Assembly: GCF_900100195.1 (NCBI RefSeq)
Contig: NZ_FNES01000016.1
Location: 31,615 to 95,614, forward strand
Reading direction: 5' to 3'
Source of the DNA: Billgrantia gudaonensis
Lineage (GTDB): Bacteria; Pseudomonadota; Gammaproteobacteria; Pseudomonadales; Halomonadaceae
DNA: 64,000 nucleotides
Positions 43,947 through 52,522 of this stretch are shown here, one piece after another (position 1 is the stretch's first letter; each line of letters begins with the position of its first letter). Both the position numbers and the translations under genes were made by a program. The notes beneath the pieces are model-generated. The model was not told the origin of the DNA. It saw only the letters and a program-made list of their open reading frames with translations, and searched no databases.

Positions 43947-44912
43947 TTACTCAATCGCCTCGAGCACGGTCTGGCCATCCGGACCGACCTCTTCGGACCA
44001 CTCGGAAGCCATCGTCTTCCCAATCTCGTTGAGCTGCTGGCGAAGGGTGTCAGAAGGCTCGAGAATGGTCATCCTCTCGCCCAGGTCGGCGGTCGATTCC
44101 TCGAATACCGCTTCGCTCATTTCCCAACCGCGAGTTTCCGCTTCCTGAGCGGCATCCAGTACCGCCTTCTGCTGTTCTTCCGGCAGCGCATCGAATGCAT
44201 CCTGGCTGACGAAGATCATGTTCTTCGGAAGCCAGGCCTGAAGGTCATAGTAATACTCCGAAAACTCCCAAGCTTCTGTCCGGTGCCCCGTCGCTGCCGA
44301 CGTTACCATGGCGTCGACCACGCCTGCGGAGAAGGCCTGAGGAATCTCGACCGCCTCTACCGTCGTCGGAGTCGCCTCCATCAACGTCGCCATCTCTTCG
44401 GTCATCGAGTTGTAGGTCCGGAAACGAACACCCTCCATGTCGGATATGTCGTTGATTTCTTTCGTCGTAAAGAAACCCTGACCCGGCCAGGGAACGGCAT
44501 AGAGCAGTACCAGCCCATCATCCGCCATACGCTCCTCGACGAAGGGGCGCTGGGCGTCCCAGAGCGCCCCGGCCTTGTCGTATCCATCGATCAGGAACGG
44601 AATGGCATCCACGGAATACATCGGATCTTCATTCGCGAGGTTGCTCATCATGATCTCACCGGCCGCGACTTGACCGGTTCGAACGGCACGGCGAATTTCA
44701 GGATGCTTGAACAGCGACTGGCCCGAATGGATGGTGATGTTCAATTCACCGCCCGTCATTTCGCTGACATCTTCCGCAAAACGATTGATGTTCTGAGTGT
44801 GAAATTCAGCCTCCGGATATGGAGTGGCCATATTCCACGTCGTCTCGGCAGAGGCCGTCGTCGCAAAGCCCATGGCCGCCAGGATACCGGCTGTCGTTAG
44901 AGCCTTTTTCAT
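43947..44912 (-). CDS. dctP: TRAP transporter binding protein DctP
   Basis: The 321-residue protein has a signal peptide (about 1-22, ending TTASA before ETTW) and the DctP fold. It contains PYPEAEFHTQNINRFAEDV and the substrate-binding arginine region GVRFRTYNSMTEEMATLMEATPTTV, followed by EIPQAFSAGVVDAMVTSA. The arginine in VRFRTY typically binds the carboxylate of the ligand. I chose the ATG at 44912 (TTGGAGG upstream). It is the first transporter gene of the leftward operon, 51 bases after the CE4-family hydrolase stop. Confidence 0.93.
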   Translation of the reverse strand: MKKALTTAGILAAMGFATTASAETTWNMATPYPEAEFHTQNINRFAEDVSEMTGGELNITIHSGQSLFKHPEIRRAVRTGQVAAGEIMMSNLANEDPMYSVDAIPFLIDGYDKAGALWDAQRPFVEERMADDGLVLLYAVPWPGQGFFTTKEINDISDMEGVRFRTYNSMTEEMATLMEATPTTVEAVEIPQAFSAGVVDAMVTSAATGHRTEAWEFSEYYYDLQAWLPKNMIFVSQDAFDALPEEQQKAVLDAAQEAETRGWEMSEAVFEESTADLGERMTILEPSDTLRQQLNEIGKTMASEWSEEVGPDGQTVLEAIE

Positions 44913-44963
44913 TGTTAACCTCCAACTATTCTGAGTTCGGTCTTTCTTGTTATTGCAAGTCAT

Positions 44964-45842
44964 TCATCCAGCAGGTCTTTCTGCAATGAACCACTCCGCA
45001 ATTCGATTGGAACCGGCAAAGGTGATGTCAGGATGTGATGCCAGTTCCTGGATCAATTTTTCGAAGAACGTGAAACGGTGGGGCACACCGACCAGATGAG
45101 GATGCAAAGCGATGGTCAACACTTGGGTCGTGTTTTCCGCCTCTCGCAAAAGAATCGGCAACGTCCACTTCACACGGTGATAAAGCTCATCGGAGCCATA
45201 GGCATTGATCGCCCATATCGGCACGTCATTGAGCTCCAGCGAATAAGGAAGTGCCAACAAGGGGCCGTGCTTGGTCGTCATCCAGCAGGGCTGATCGTCG
45301 ACCATCCAGTCCTGAGTGAAAGCGAGTCCCTCCGCCTTCAGGTGGTCGGCCGTGTCTGCCGTTTGCGCAATTCCCGGCCCCAGCCATCCCTCGATGGGCC
45401 TGCCATAGAACGCGGAAAGGCGGGACAGGCTTTCACGAATCGTTGCCACTTCATCGTCGACGGCTTTCAGCGATTGCTGCATCACGCCGTGGCCCACGAT
45501 GTCCCAGCCTGCCTCGCCGATACGCTCGGCCACTTCGGGATACACGTCGCACACATTGGAATTCATGGTGGCCGAGGCGTGAATTCCATGATCGTTGAGC
45601 AAGTTCAGCAACCTCGGCATCCCGCGTCTCAAGCCGTATTCGACCCAAGAGAAATTGGGGACGTCCGGCGACTCGGCCGGCTTGCCATGCGGCGCAGTCA
45701 TCAACGCTCGCGGCATGGGCTTGTCGTAAGGCCAATGTTCGACATTGACGACGACATTGATCACGACCCGCTTCCCTTGGAAGTGGGCAGGCGCCTCGGC
45801 CGTACCGGGCATCGCGAAAGGAATTCGTGGATTGGATTGCAC
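44964..45842 (-). CDS. CE4-family hydrolase, imidase/allantoinase (PuuE)-like
   Basis: The 292-residue protein belongs to the polysaccharide-deacetylase (CE4) superfamily but not to the sugar deacetylases. It has NVEHWPYDKPMPRALM near residues 33-48, VEYGLRRGMPRLLNLLNDHG, GWDIVGHGVMQQSL, and ALHPHLVGVPHRF. There is no signal peptide, so it is cytoplasmic. Size and sequence type fit cyclic-imide hydrolase (as I recall, the Pseudomonas putida enzyme of this fold is 293 residues) or PuuE-type allantoinase. It would open a cyclic imide to a half-amide. It is divergent from an amidase that could take the next step. The substrate is inferred only. Confidence 0.75.
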   Translation of the reverse strand: MQSNPRIPFAMPGTAEAPAHFQGKRVVINVVVNVEHWPYDKPMPRALMTAPHGKPAESPDVPNFSWVEYGLRRGMPRLLNLLNDHGIHASATMNSNVCDVYPEVAERIGEAGWDIVGHGVMQQSLKAVDDEVATIRESLSRLSAFYGRPIEGWLGPGIAQTADTADHLKAEGLAFTQDWMVDDQPCWMTTKHGPLLALPYSLELNDVPIWAINAYGSDELYHRVKWTLPILLREAENTTQVLTIALHPHLVGVPHRFTFFEKLIQELASHPDITFAGSNRIAEWFIAERPAG

Positions 45843-45903
45843 GCCGACTCACCCTTGTTGTTATGCATCTGTGTTAGCGATGGAGCCCAGTATTGGCACC
45901 ATA

Positions 45904-45925
45904 TTGACAACTGTCAACAGTTGAC
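45904..45925. promoter_or_regulatory. Overlapping palindromic operators in the divergent promoter
   Basis: TTGACA-AC-TGTCAA (45904-45917) and GTCAAC-A-GTTGAC (45913-45925) overlap to make a 22-base symmetrical cluster. It lies between the divergent CE4-hydrolase and amidase genes (the gap is 45843-45964) and 40 bases before the amidase start. Such repeated GTCAA/TTGAC half-sites are typical of GntR/FCD regulators, and a GntR/FCD gene lies within the rightward operon at 48445. Confidence 0.75.
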
Positions 45926-45964
45926 TGTAGCTTGTCATCAAACGCTCCCGGCCGGAAACTCGCC

Positions 45965-47311
45965 ATGACGACACCACGACCCTGCGCGACCGCGCCTTCC
46001 TTCACGCATCACCTTCGGGTCAATCGCGGCGGTCGGCACACCGTTCGCGATTACCTGGAAGACCGCCTGGCCACGCTGGACGCTCTCGAGCCATCCGTGG
46101 GGGCCTTCGTCTGTCACGACCTGGAAGCCGCTCGTCGCGCCGCCGACGAATCCGACCGCCGCTGGCGGTCGGGCCACCCGCTGTCACCGATCGATGGCCT
46201 GCCCATCGGCGCCAAGGACATCATCTACAGCGCCGACTTCCCGACCCGCCTGGGAACGCCGCGCGACTGGTCACCGCGTCCGCTCATCGATGCCGCTTGC
46301 CTTCAAGCCATCCAGGAAGGTGGCGCCCTGCTGCTCGGCAAGCTGACGACGACGGCCTTCGCCATCGGCGGCGTATCGACGCAAACGCGCAATCCTCACG
46401 ACCTGGCTCGCACGCCGGGCGGCTCGTCGTCGGGTGCCGCCGCCGCCGTAGGCGGCGGCATGCTGGCCGCCGCTTTCGGGACGCAGACGCAAGGTTCGTT
46501 GATCCGGCCCGCCTCCTACTGCGGCACCATCGCCATGAAGCCCACCTGGGGCACGCTATCGGTACAGGGCGTGCATCCCGTCGCCCACAGCCTCGACCAC
46601 CTGGGGTTGATGGCCGGCGACCTCGACGACTTGCAAGGGCTGCTTGGCTGGCTGAGCGTCAAGGCTCCCGGGCCCGGCCAAGCGGGTCGCTTGCTCGACG
46701 ACACGCCCGTTGCCACGCCCCCTCGGCGCATTGGGGTCTTGCTCACCTCGGGTACCGACGAGCTATCGGATGCCAGCCGTACCGCCTTCGACCAAGCCCT
46801 GGAGCGGGTCGCTCGGCAAGGCGTGGATGTCGTCACTCCGACGCGGCATGACGGCCTGAAGCGTTTGTGCGAAGACCTGGAACGGGTGCACCGCTGGTCG
46901 CTGCAGTTGATCGGTCTGGAAATGCAATGGCCCTATCGCCAATACCTCGCCGACAACGATGGCAGCATCGATCAGCGCATGATCGACCTGATCGATCAAG
47001 GAAGCCGGATGAGCGTCAGCGACGCACGAACGCTTCATGAGCAACGGCTCGGCTTGATGGCGCGCTGCGATGGGCTGCTCGAAGAACTCGACGCCCTGGT
47101 TCTGCCTTCGGCATCGGGACCGGCTCCCGTCGGTCTCGCCAGCTCCGGCAGCCGCAAGAACCTGGTCTATGCCACCTTCCTGGGACTGCCCTGCTATTCG
47201 CTCCCCGTGATGCGCGTCGACGACATGCCTTTCGGGCTTCAAGTGATCGGCCAACGCCACCGCGACGTCCATCTCGGCAACATCGCTCGTTGGTGGCTGC
47301 AGCATGGCTAA
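45965..47311 (+). CDS. Amidase signature family hydrolase
   Basis: The 448-residue protein has the Ser-cisSer-Lys triad of the amidase signature family: Lys-84 (PIGAKD), the cis-serine in GGSSSG (Ser-154/155), and nucleophile Ser-178 (TQTQGSLIRPA). It would hydrolyse an amide to acid plus ammonia in the cytoplasm. I chose the ATG at 45965. It is divergent from the imidase-like gene and overlaps the AbrB gene by eight bases. The expected role is release of ammonia from a dicarboxylate half-amide; other amides remain possible. GatA is ruled out by the missing partners. Confidence 0.88.
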   Translation: MTTPRPCATAPSFTHHLRVNRGGRHTVRDYLEDRLATLDALEPSVGAFVCHDLEAARRAADESDRRWRSGHPLSPIDGLPIGAKDIIYSADFPTRLGTPRDWSPRPLIDAACLQAIQEGGALLLGKLTTTAFAIGGVSTQTRNPHDLARTPGGSSSGAAAAVGGGMLAAAFGTQTQGSLIRPASYCGTIAMKPTWGTLSVQGVHPVAHSLDHLGLMAGDLDDLQGLLGWLSVKAPGPGQAGRLLDDTPVATPPRRIGVLLTSGTDELSDASRTAFDQALERVARQGVDVVTPTRHDGLKRLCEDLERVHRWSLQLIGLEMQWPYRQYLADNDGSIDQRMIDLIDQGSRMSVSDARTLHEQRLGLMARCDGLLEELDALVLPSASGPAPVGLASSGSRKNLVYATFLGLPCYSLPVMRVDDMPFGLQVIGQRHRDVHLGNIARWWLQHG

Positions 47312-48365
47312 CCCGACGCTCTCGCGTGCCGGCATGCCACTGGCGACCGTGGTGGCCACCCTCTCCTTGGGGTATTGGCTCGATGGAGTGGGAGTGCCGC
47401 TGGGCTGGATGCTCGGCGCCATGCTGGCCAGTGGCGCCATGGCCGCCGTCATGGGGGCTCCCTTCCCGTTGCCCCCTGCCCTGCAGCGAGCCGGCCTGGT
47501 CGTATTGTCGACCAGCACGGGCCTGACGGTAACCGCCGCCGCGGTCGAAACGCTTTGGCAGTGGATACCCACCATCCTGGCAACCATCGTGGTCCTGGTG
47601 ATGATCTCCACCCTCGCGGCAATGCCTTACGCCAAGGCTGCCGGTGTCGACCGCCCCACGGCCTTTTTCTCGCTACTGCCGGGAGGCGTGGTGGAAATGG
47701 CCAACCTGGGGCAACGCTATGACGCCAATCAGTCGGTCATCAGTGCCCTGCATGCACTGCGCGTGGGCATGATCGTGCTGATGCTGCCGGCCACCGCAGC
47801 GCTGTTCAGCCATGCCGAGGCGTCATCCTCCATCGGCTCGGCCGCCGGCATGCTGGGCCCGGGGCCGCTACTGATCGCCCTGTGCATCGGTTCGCTGGGC
47901 GGTGCCATCGGCCACCTGCTGAAGCTGCCGGCCGCCTGGCTACTCGGCGCCCTCATCGCCGTTGCTGGCGTCTCCAGCACAGGCCTCATCGCCACGGGCA
48001 GCGTGCCCTCGATCTGGATCGTCGCCGCTCAGTGGCTCATCGGCCTGTCCCTCGGACTGCGATTCACTCGTCAAACGATCACCGCACTGCCCCGGGCCCT
48101 GATCGTCGGCATACCGGTTCAATGCGCTCTGGTGTTCGCTTCCGCCATGGTGGCACTGATCCTGTCTCGGCTGTTCGATGCCTCCCCCACGACCCTGATT
48201 CTCAGCACGGCAGGCGGCGGCATGGCGGAAATGACCCTGGCCGGCAAACTACTAGGGGCCAATGTCGCCTTGATCGCCGGGTTTCATACACTCAGGGCAG
48301 TTGCCGTCAACCTGCTGGCCATACCGATATGGAAATGGATCTCCCAACAACCGGCGGCAACCTGA
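47304..48365 (+). CDS. AbrB-family (duplicated) membrane protein
   Basis: This 353-residue protein has about ten hydrophobic segments and two repeats of the membrane AbrB type (often mislabelled as ammonia monooxygenase or transcription regulator). Features include GYWLDGVGVPLGWMLGAMLASGAMAA and LPGGVVEMANLGQ in the first half, and TAGGGMAEMTLAGKLLGANVALIAGFHTLR in the second. It is likely a transporter of unknown substrate. The start overlaps the amidase by eight bases, so it belongs to the same transcript. Ammonium or organic acid handling are guesses. It could also export surplus product. Confidence 0.85.
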   Translation: MANPTLSRAGMPLATVVATLSLGYWLDGVGVPLGWMLGAMLASGAMAAVMGAPFPLPPALQRAGLVVLSTSTGLTVTAAAVETLWQWIPTILATIVVLVMISTLAAMPYAKAAGVDRPTAFFSLLPGGVVEMANLGQRYDANQSVISALHALRVGMIVLMLPATAALFSHAEASSSIGSAAGMLGPGPLLIALCIGSLGGAIGHLLKLPAAWLLGALIAVAGVSSTGLIATGSVPSIWIVAAQWLIGLSLGLRFTRQTITALPRALIVGIPVQCALVFASAMVALILSRLFDASPTTLILSTAGGGMAEMTLAGKLLGANVALIAGFHTLRAVAVNLLAIPIWKWISQQPAAT

Positions 48366-48444
48366 CCGTTTCGCGCCACTTTCGACCTTGCTCGACAGAC
48401 CACCAAAAAACGCCAGCCTTCACGAATCACCAGGGGATAGGAAC

Positions 48445-49149
48445 ATGATGGTTTCTACGAACACTGCCCAAAGTCTCGCCATCCGCCGAGAAAAATCGCT
48501 GACCACGCAGGTCGCGGAAGAAATCGAACGCATGATCACGAGCGGGTCCATCAAGCCCGGCGAACGCATCAACGAAAAGCATCTCGCCGACAGGCTCGAC
48601 GTCAGCCGAGGCATCGTACGTGAGGCCAGACGAGGCCTGGAGCACAGCGGACTGTTGATCAGCATTCCCCACAAGGGCGTGTTCGTTCGTCGCGTCAGCC
48701 CCGAGGAGCTCGAAGAGAACAACGACATGCGCGCCCTCGTCACGGGATTCATCTGTGCTGAGGCAGCCAAGAAGATTTCCGTCGAGCAACTTCGGCGACT
48801 GCAAGACCTGATCGACGCCATGGACACCTATCTCCAGGACGATCACTACCAGGAATATTATCAGGCGAACATCGAATTTCACGATGCCCTGCTCGAAGCC
48901 GCGGGCCATCAGCGAGCGGCCTCCATCTACAACCAACTGGTCGCCGAGTCGAACCTTGCCCGCAAGATCGTGCTTTCCAATCACGACCACATGATCGCTT
49001 CCAACAGCGAGCACCGGGACATTCTCGACGCCGTCAGTCGGGGCGATGCCGAAGCGGCTCGCCATGCAGGAGAACTCCATGTCAAGCAAGGGTACGAGCG
49101 ATTTCGCCAGCAGGTCGTCCCGACGTTGAACGCTTCCGATCCCGCCTGA
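48445..49149 (+). CDS. GntR-family (FCD) regulator of the imide/dicarboxylate locus
   Basis: The 234-residue protein has a winged helix (LTTQVAEEIERMITSGSIKPGERI, with recognition segment RLDVSRGIVREARRGLEHSG) and an FCD domain (IEFHDALLEAAGHQRAA, SNLARKIVLSNHDH, ASNSEHRDILDAV) with the conserved metal-binding-like His/Asp set. The effector is probably a carboxylated intermediate. Palindromes in the divergent promoter at 45904-45925 are the likely sites. Two ATGs occur at 48445 and 48448. The gene lies inside the rightward operon, 121 bases before the hydratase gene. Confidence 0.9.
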   Translation: MMVSTNTAQSLAIRREKSLTTQVAEEIERMITSGSIKPGERINEKHLADRLDVSRGIVREARRGLEHSGLLISIPHKGVFVRRVSPEELEENNDMRALVTGFICAEAAKKISVEQLRRLQDLIDAMDTYLQDDHYQEYYQANIEFHDALLEAAGHQRAASIYNQLVAESNLARKIVLSNHDHMIASNSEHRDILDAVSRGDAEAARHAGELHVKQGYERFRQQVVPTLNASDPA

Positions 49150-49270
49150 CCTCAGGCCAAGTCCGCCACCGTCACTGCGCACGCCTGCCCGACCGGCACC
49201 CCGTCGGCGGCATCTCCCGGATGCCGCATGCCCGCCGCTGCGGCTCGACACAACGAGGAGAGAGGACACG

Positions 49271-50107
49271 ATGACCGACGACACGTTGAGCAGCTGGATC
49301 GGCAAACGCGAGACGAGTCACGACCGACTGTCACTCGAACTGGCGAAACGAATCGCCACGACATTGGGTGACGACATACCGACTGCCGATGCTCCGCTAC
49401 CGCATCTATGGCACTGGGCATTCTTCCAGGAGCCCGTCAGTGAAGCGTGTCTCGGTCGCGACGGTCATCCACGGCAGGGCATGCTCCTCCCCCCCATCGA
49501 CGGCAAGAACCGGATGTGGGCGGGCGGTCGCGTGCATTTCCATCGACCGCTGCGCATCGGCGAACCTGCCCGGCGTCAGTCCACCATTACCGCCGTCGAT
49601 GAAAAGCAGGGCAAGAGTGGAGAGCTGCTGTTCGTGACCGTTCAGCACCGTTACTACCAGCACGACCGGCTTTGCATCGGCGAAGAGCAGAGCATCGTCT
49701 ACCGGGAACCGAAGCCCGCAACCCAACCCGGTTCTCGGCCCGTTCCTCGGGTGGAGTGGAAGGAAACCATCGCCCCCTCCCCGGTGCTGCTGTTTCGCTA
49801 TTCGGCCATCACCTACAACAGCCATCGCATCCACTACGACCAGCAATACGCCACCGAGGTGGAAGGCTATCCCGGACTCGTCGTCCATGGCCCCATGATC
49901 GCCACGTTCATGCTGCGCAGTTTCACCCGCCGCTTTCCGCAGCGACGCCCCATCGCCTTCACCTATCGCGGCATTCGCCCCCTTTTCGCCAGCACCCCGT
50001 TCCATGTCGGGGGGCACCACTCGTCTGCCACCCATTGTGCGCTCCATGCCTACGATGCCGATGGTCCCGCGCACCAGGCAGAGATCGAATACAAGGAGAA
50101 CGCCTGA
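49271..50107 (+). CDS. HTD2/MaoC-type enoyl-CoA hydratase (itaconyl-CoA or mesaconyl-C4-CoA hydratase-like)
   Basis: This 278-residue protein is of the HTD2/FAS1-type dehydratase family. It has an N-terminal hotdog with GRDGHPRQGMLLPPIDGKNRMWAGG and a C-terminal hotdog with the hydratase motif FRYSAITYNSHRIHYDQQYA, and VVHGPMIATFMLR. In Pseudomonas a relative (Ich) hydrates itaconyl-CoA to citramalyl-CoA; in Chloroflexus a relative hydrates mesaconyl-C4-CoA. GAGAGGACACG precedes the ATG. It overlaps the next start by one base (TGATG). The substrate is inferred from neighbours. Confidence 0.83.
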   Translation: MTDDTLSSWIGKRETSHDRLSLELAKRIATTLGDDIPTADAPLPHLWHWAFFQEPVSEACLGRDGHPRQGMLLPPIDGKNRMWAGGRVHFHRPLRIGEPARRQSTITAVDEKQGKSGELLFVTVQHRYYQHDRLCIGEEQSIVYREPKPATQPGSRPVPRVEWKETIAPSPVLLFRYSAITYNSHRIHYDQQYATEVEGYPGLVVHGPMIATFMLRSFTRRFPQRRPIAFTYRGIRPLFASTPFHVGGHHSSATHCALHAYDADGPAHQAEIEYKENA

Positions 50108-51270
50108 TGTTCAGCCACGATACCGACTCGCTCAATGCGCTACGCGACGGCGTACGTAGCCTCTGTGCCAATTTCGACGACGCCTACTGGCGCCGTATCG
50201 ACGAATGCAAGGCCTTTCCCGAAGCTTTCGTCGATGCGCTGACCGAAGCCGGCTGGCTGGCCGCCATGATTCCCGAAGAGTACGGCGGATCGGGCCTGGG
50301 ACTCACCGAGGCCTCGGTGATCCTCGAGGAAGTCAACCGCTGTGGCGGCAACTCCGGCACGGTGCACGGCCAGATGTACAACATGTTCACCCTGCTCAAG
50401 CACGGCAGCGAGGCCCAAAAGCAGGCCTACCTCCCCAAGATCGCCGCGGGGGAACTTCGCCTGCAATCCATGGGCGTCACCGAACCGACCACCGGCACGG
50501 ATACGACCCGGATCAAGACCACGGCGGTACGACGCGGCGACAAGTACATCGTCAATGGCCAGAAAGTGTGGATCTCGCGCATCCAGCACTCGGATCTCAT
50601 GATACTTCTGGCACGCACGACTCCGCTGGATCAGGTGACGCGAAAATCGCTTGGGATGTCGATATTCCTGGTCGATCTTCACCAGGCCATCGGCAACGGC
50701 CTGAGCGTTCAGCCCATTGCCAACATGGTCAATCACGAAACGAACGAACTGTTCTTCGACGACCTGGAAATACCTGCCGACAGCCTGATCGGCGAAGAGG
50801 GAATGGGCTTTCGCTACATCATCGACGGCCTCAATGCCGAGCGAGCCCTGATCGCTGCCGAATGCATCGGAGACGGCCGCTGGTTCATCGAGAAGGCCAG
50901 CCACTACGCACGCGAGCGCGAGGTCTTCGGCCGCCCCATCGGCAAGAACCAGGGCGTGCAGTTCCCGATCGCCGAAGCCCACATCGACGTGGAAGCCGCC
51001 GACCTCATGCGCTGGCGCGCCTGCCATGAGTACGACAGCGGCCAGCCGGCCGGCGCCAGTGCCAACATGGCCAAGTACCTGGCCGCCGAAGCCTCATGGA
51101 AGGCTGCCAATGTCTGTCTTCAGACCCACGGGGGATTCGGTTTCGCTGCCGAGTACGACGTGGAGCGCAAGTTCCGCGAAACTCGGCTCTACCAGGTGGC
51201 TCCCATCTCGACCAACCTGATCCTGTCCTACGTTGCCGAGCATCTGCTCGACCTGCCCCGCTCGTTCTGA
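50107..51270 (+). CDS. Acyl-CoA dehydrogenase
   Basis: The 387-residue flavoprotein has the family domains: an N-terminal helical domain, a middle beta domain with GVTEPTTGTDTTRIKT, and a C-terminal helical domain with REREVFGRPIGKNQGVQFPIAEAHID. The FAD segment QTHGGFGFAAEYDVERKFRET carries the catalytic glutamate in the GFAAEY position. It would introduce an alpha-beta double bond in a CoA thioester, for example methylsuccinyl-CoA to mesaconyl- or itaconyl-CoA. Its start overlaps the hydratase stop. In P. aeruginosa an acyl-CoA dehydrogenase also follows ich. Confidence 0.92.
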   Translation: MFSHDTDSLNALRDGVRSLCANFDDAYWRRIDECKAFPEAFVDALTEAGWLAAMIPEEYGGSGLGLTEASVILEEVNRCGGNSGTVHGQMYNMFTLLKHGSEAQKQAYLPKIAAGELRLQSMGVTEPTTGTDTTRIKTTAVRRGDKYIVNGQKVWISRIQHSDLMILLARTTPLDQVTRKSLGMSIFLVDLHQAIGNGLSVQPIANMVNHETNELFFDDLEIPADSLIGEEGMGFRYIIDGLNAERALIAAECIGDGRWFIEKASHYAREREVFGRPIGKNQGVQFPIAEAHIDVEAADLMRWRACHEYDSGQPAGASANMAKYLAAEASWKAANVCLQTHGGFGFAAEYDVERKFRETRLYQVAPISTNLILSYVAEHLLDLPRSF

Positions 51271-51290
51271 CCGATACGGAGATAGACTCG

Positions 51291-52490
51291 ATGGACCCAC
51301 AGCGCCCTCGCCCCCTCGACCGCATCACCGTCGTCAGCCTCGAGCATGCCATCGCCGCCCCCTTCTGCACGCGGCAGCTGGCCGATCTGGGCGCCCGCGT
51401 GATCAAGGTCGAACGCCCCGGCAGCGGCGACTTTGCGCGCGCCTACGATGAGCGAGTCGCCGGCATGGCCTCGCACTTCGTCTGGACGAACCGCTCCAAG
51501 GAGAGCCTGACCCTGGATGTGAAGTCGCCCGACGCCAACGACGTTCTCGACCGATTGCTCGAAAGCACCGATGTCCTGGTACAGAACCTCGCGCCCGGCG
51601 CCGCAGCGCGCCTCGGCCTCTCCTTCGAGACCCTGCACGAGCGCTTCCCCCAGCTCATCGTCTGCGACATTTCCGGCTACGGCAGCGACGGCCCCTATCG
51701 ACGGAAAAAAGCCTACGACCTGCTGATCCAGAGCGAAGCCGGCTTTCTCAGCACCACCGGCACCCCGGACGAGGACGGCATGGCCAAGGCCGGCTGCTCG
51801 ATCGCCGACATCTCGGCAGGCATGTACGCCTACAGCAGCATCCTTTCCGCGCTGATGCTGCGCCAGCAGACCGGCGAGGGAAGTCACATCGACGTCTCCA
51901 TGCTGGAGACCCTGGTCGAGTGGATGGGCTATCCGCTCTACTACGCCTATCAGGGAGCGGAACCGCCGCCGCGCGCCGGCGCTTCGCACGCCACCATCTA
52001 CCCCTATGGCCCCTTTCCGGCCGGCGACAGCCGCGCGGTGATGCTGGGCCTGCAGAACGAGCGCGAATGGCAAGCCTTCTGCGAACGCGTCCTGGGCGAT
52101 CCCGGGCTGGCCAGCGATCCACGCTACGCCAGCAACGCCCAGCGTTCGGCCAACCGCGACAGCCTGCACCGGCTCATCTGCCAAGCCTTCGCCGACCTGA
52201 CCGCCGACGAAGTCATCGAACGATTGGAAAAGGCGCAAATCGCCAACGCCCATGTCAACGACATGCACGGCGTTTGGCAGCACCCGCAGTTGGCAGCCCG
52301 GCAACGCTGGACCACCATCGAGAGTCCGGCCGGTGAGCTGCCGGCCCTGTTGCCACCGGGGCGCAGCAACGCCTTCCAGGCCCGGATGGACGCCGTCCCG
52401 GCTCTCGGAGAACACAGCGAGCGAATTCTGGAGGAGCTCGGTTACCGCGACAGCGAAATCCAGCGCCTGAAAACCCAGGGCGTCATATGA
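51291..52490 (+). CDS. Class III (CaiB/BaiF) CoA transferase, itaconate CoA-transferase-like
   Basis: The 399-residue protein has the formyl-CoA transferase fold with the N-terminal segment RITVVSLEHAIAAPFCTRQLADLGARVIKVERPGSGDFAR and the catalytic aspartate Asp-143 (KAYDLLIQSEAGFLSTTG). It moves CoA between acids, here probably from succinyl-CoA or acetyl-CoA to itaconate, mesaconate or a related dicarboxylate. GGAG precedes the ATG at 51291. The gene lies 20 bases after the dehydrogenase and directly before the lyase, as ict-ccl do in Pseudomonas. Confidence 0.87.
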   Translation: MDPQRPRPLDRITVVSLEHAIAAPFCTRQLADLGARVIKVERPGSGDFARAYDERVAGMASHFVWTNRSKESLTLDVKSPDANDVLDRLLESTDVLVQNLAPGAAARLGLSFETLHERFPQLIVCDISGYGSDGPYRRKKAYDLLIQSEAGFLSTTGTPDEDGMAKAGCSIADISAGMYAYSSILSALMLRQQTGEGSHIDVSMLETLVEWMGYPLYYAYQGAEPPPRAGASHATIYPYGPFPAGDSRAVMLGLQNEREWQAFCERVLGDPGLASDPRYASNAQRSANRDSLHRLICQAFADLTADEVIERLEKAQIANAHVNDMHGVWQHPQLAARQRWTTIESPAGELPALLPPGRSNAFQARMDAVPALGEHSERILEELGYRDSEIQRLKTQGVI

Positions 52491-52522
52491 GCAGAGTCGC
52501 TCACCTCCCGGAGACAACGACC

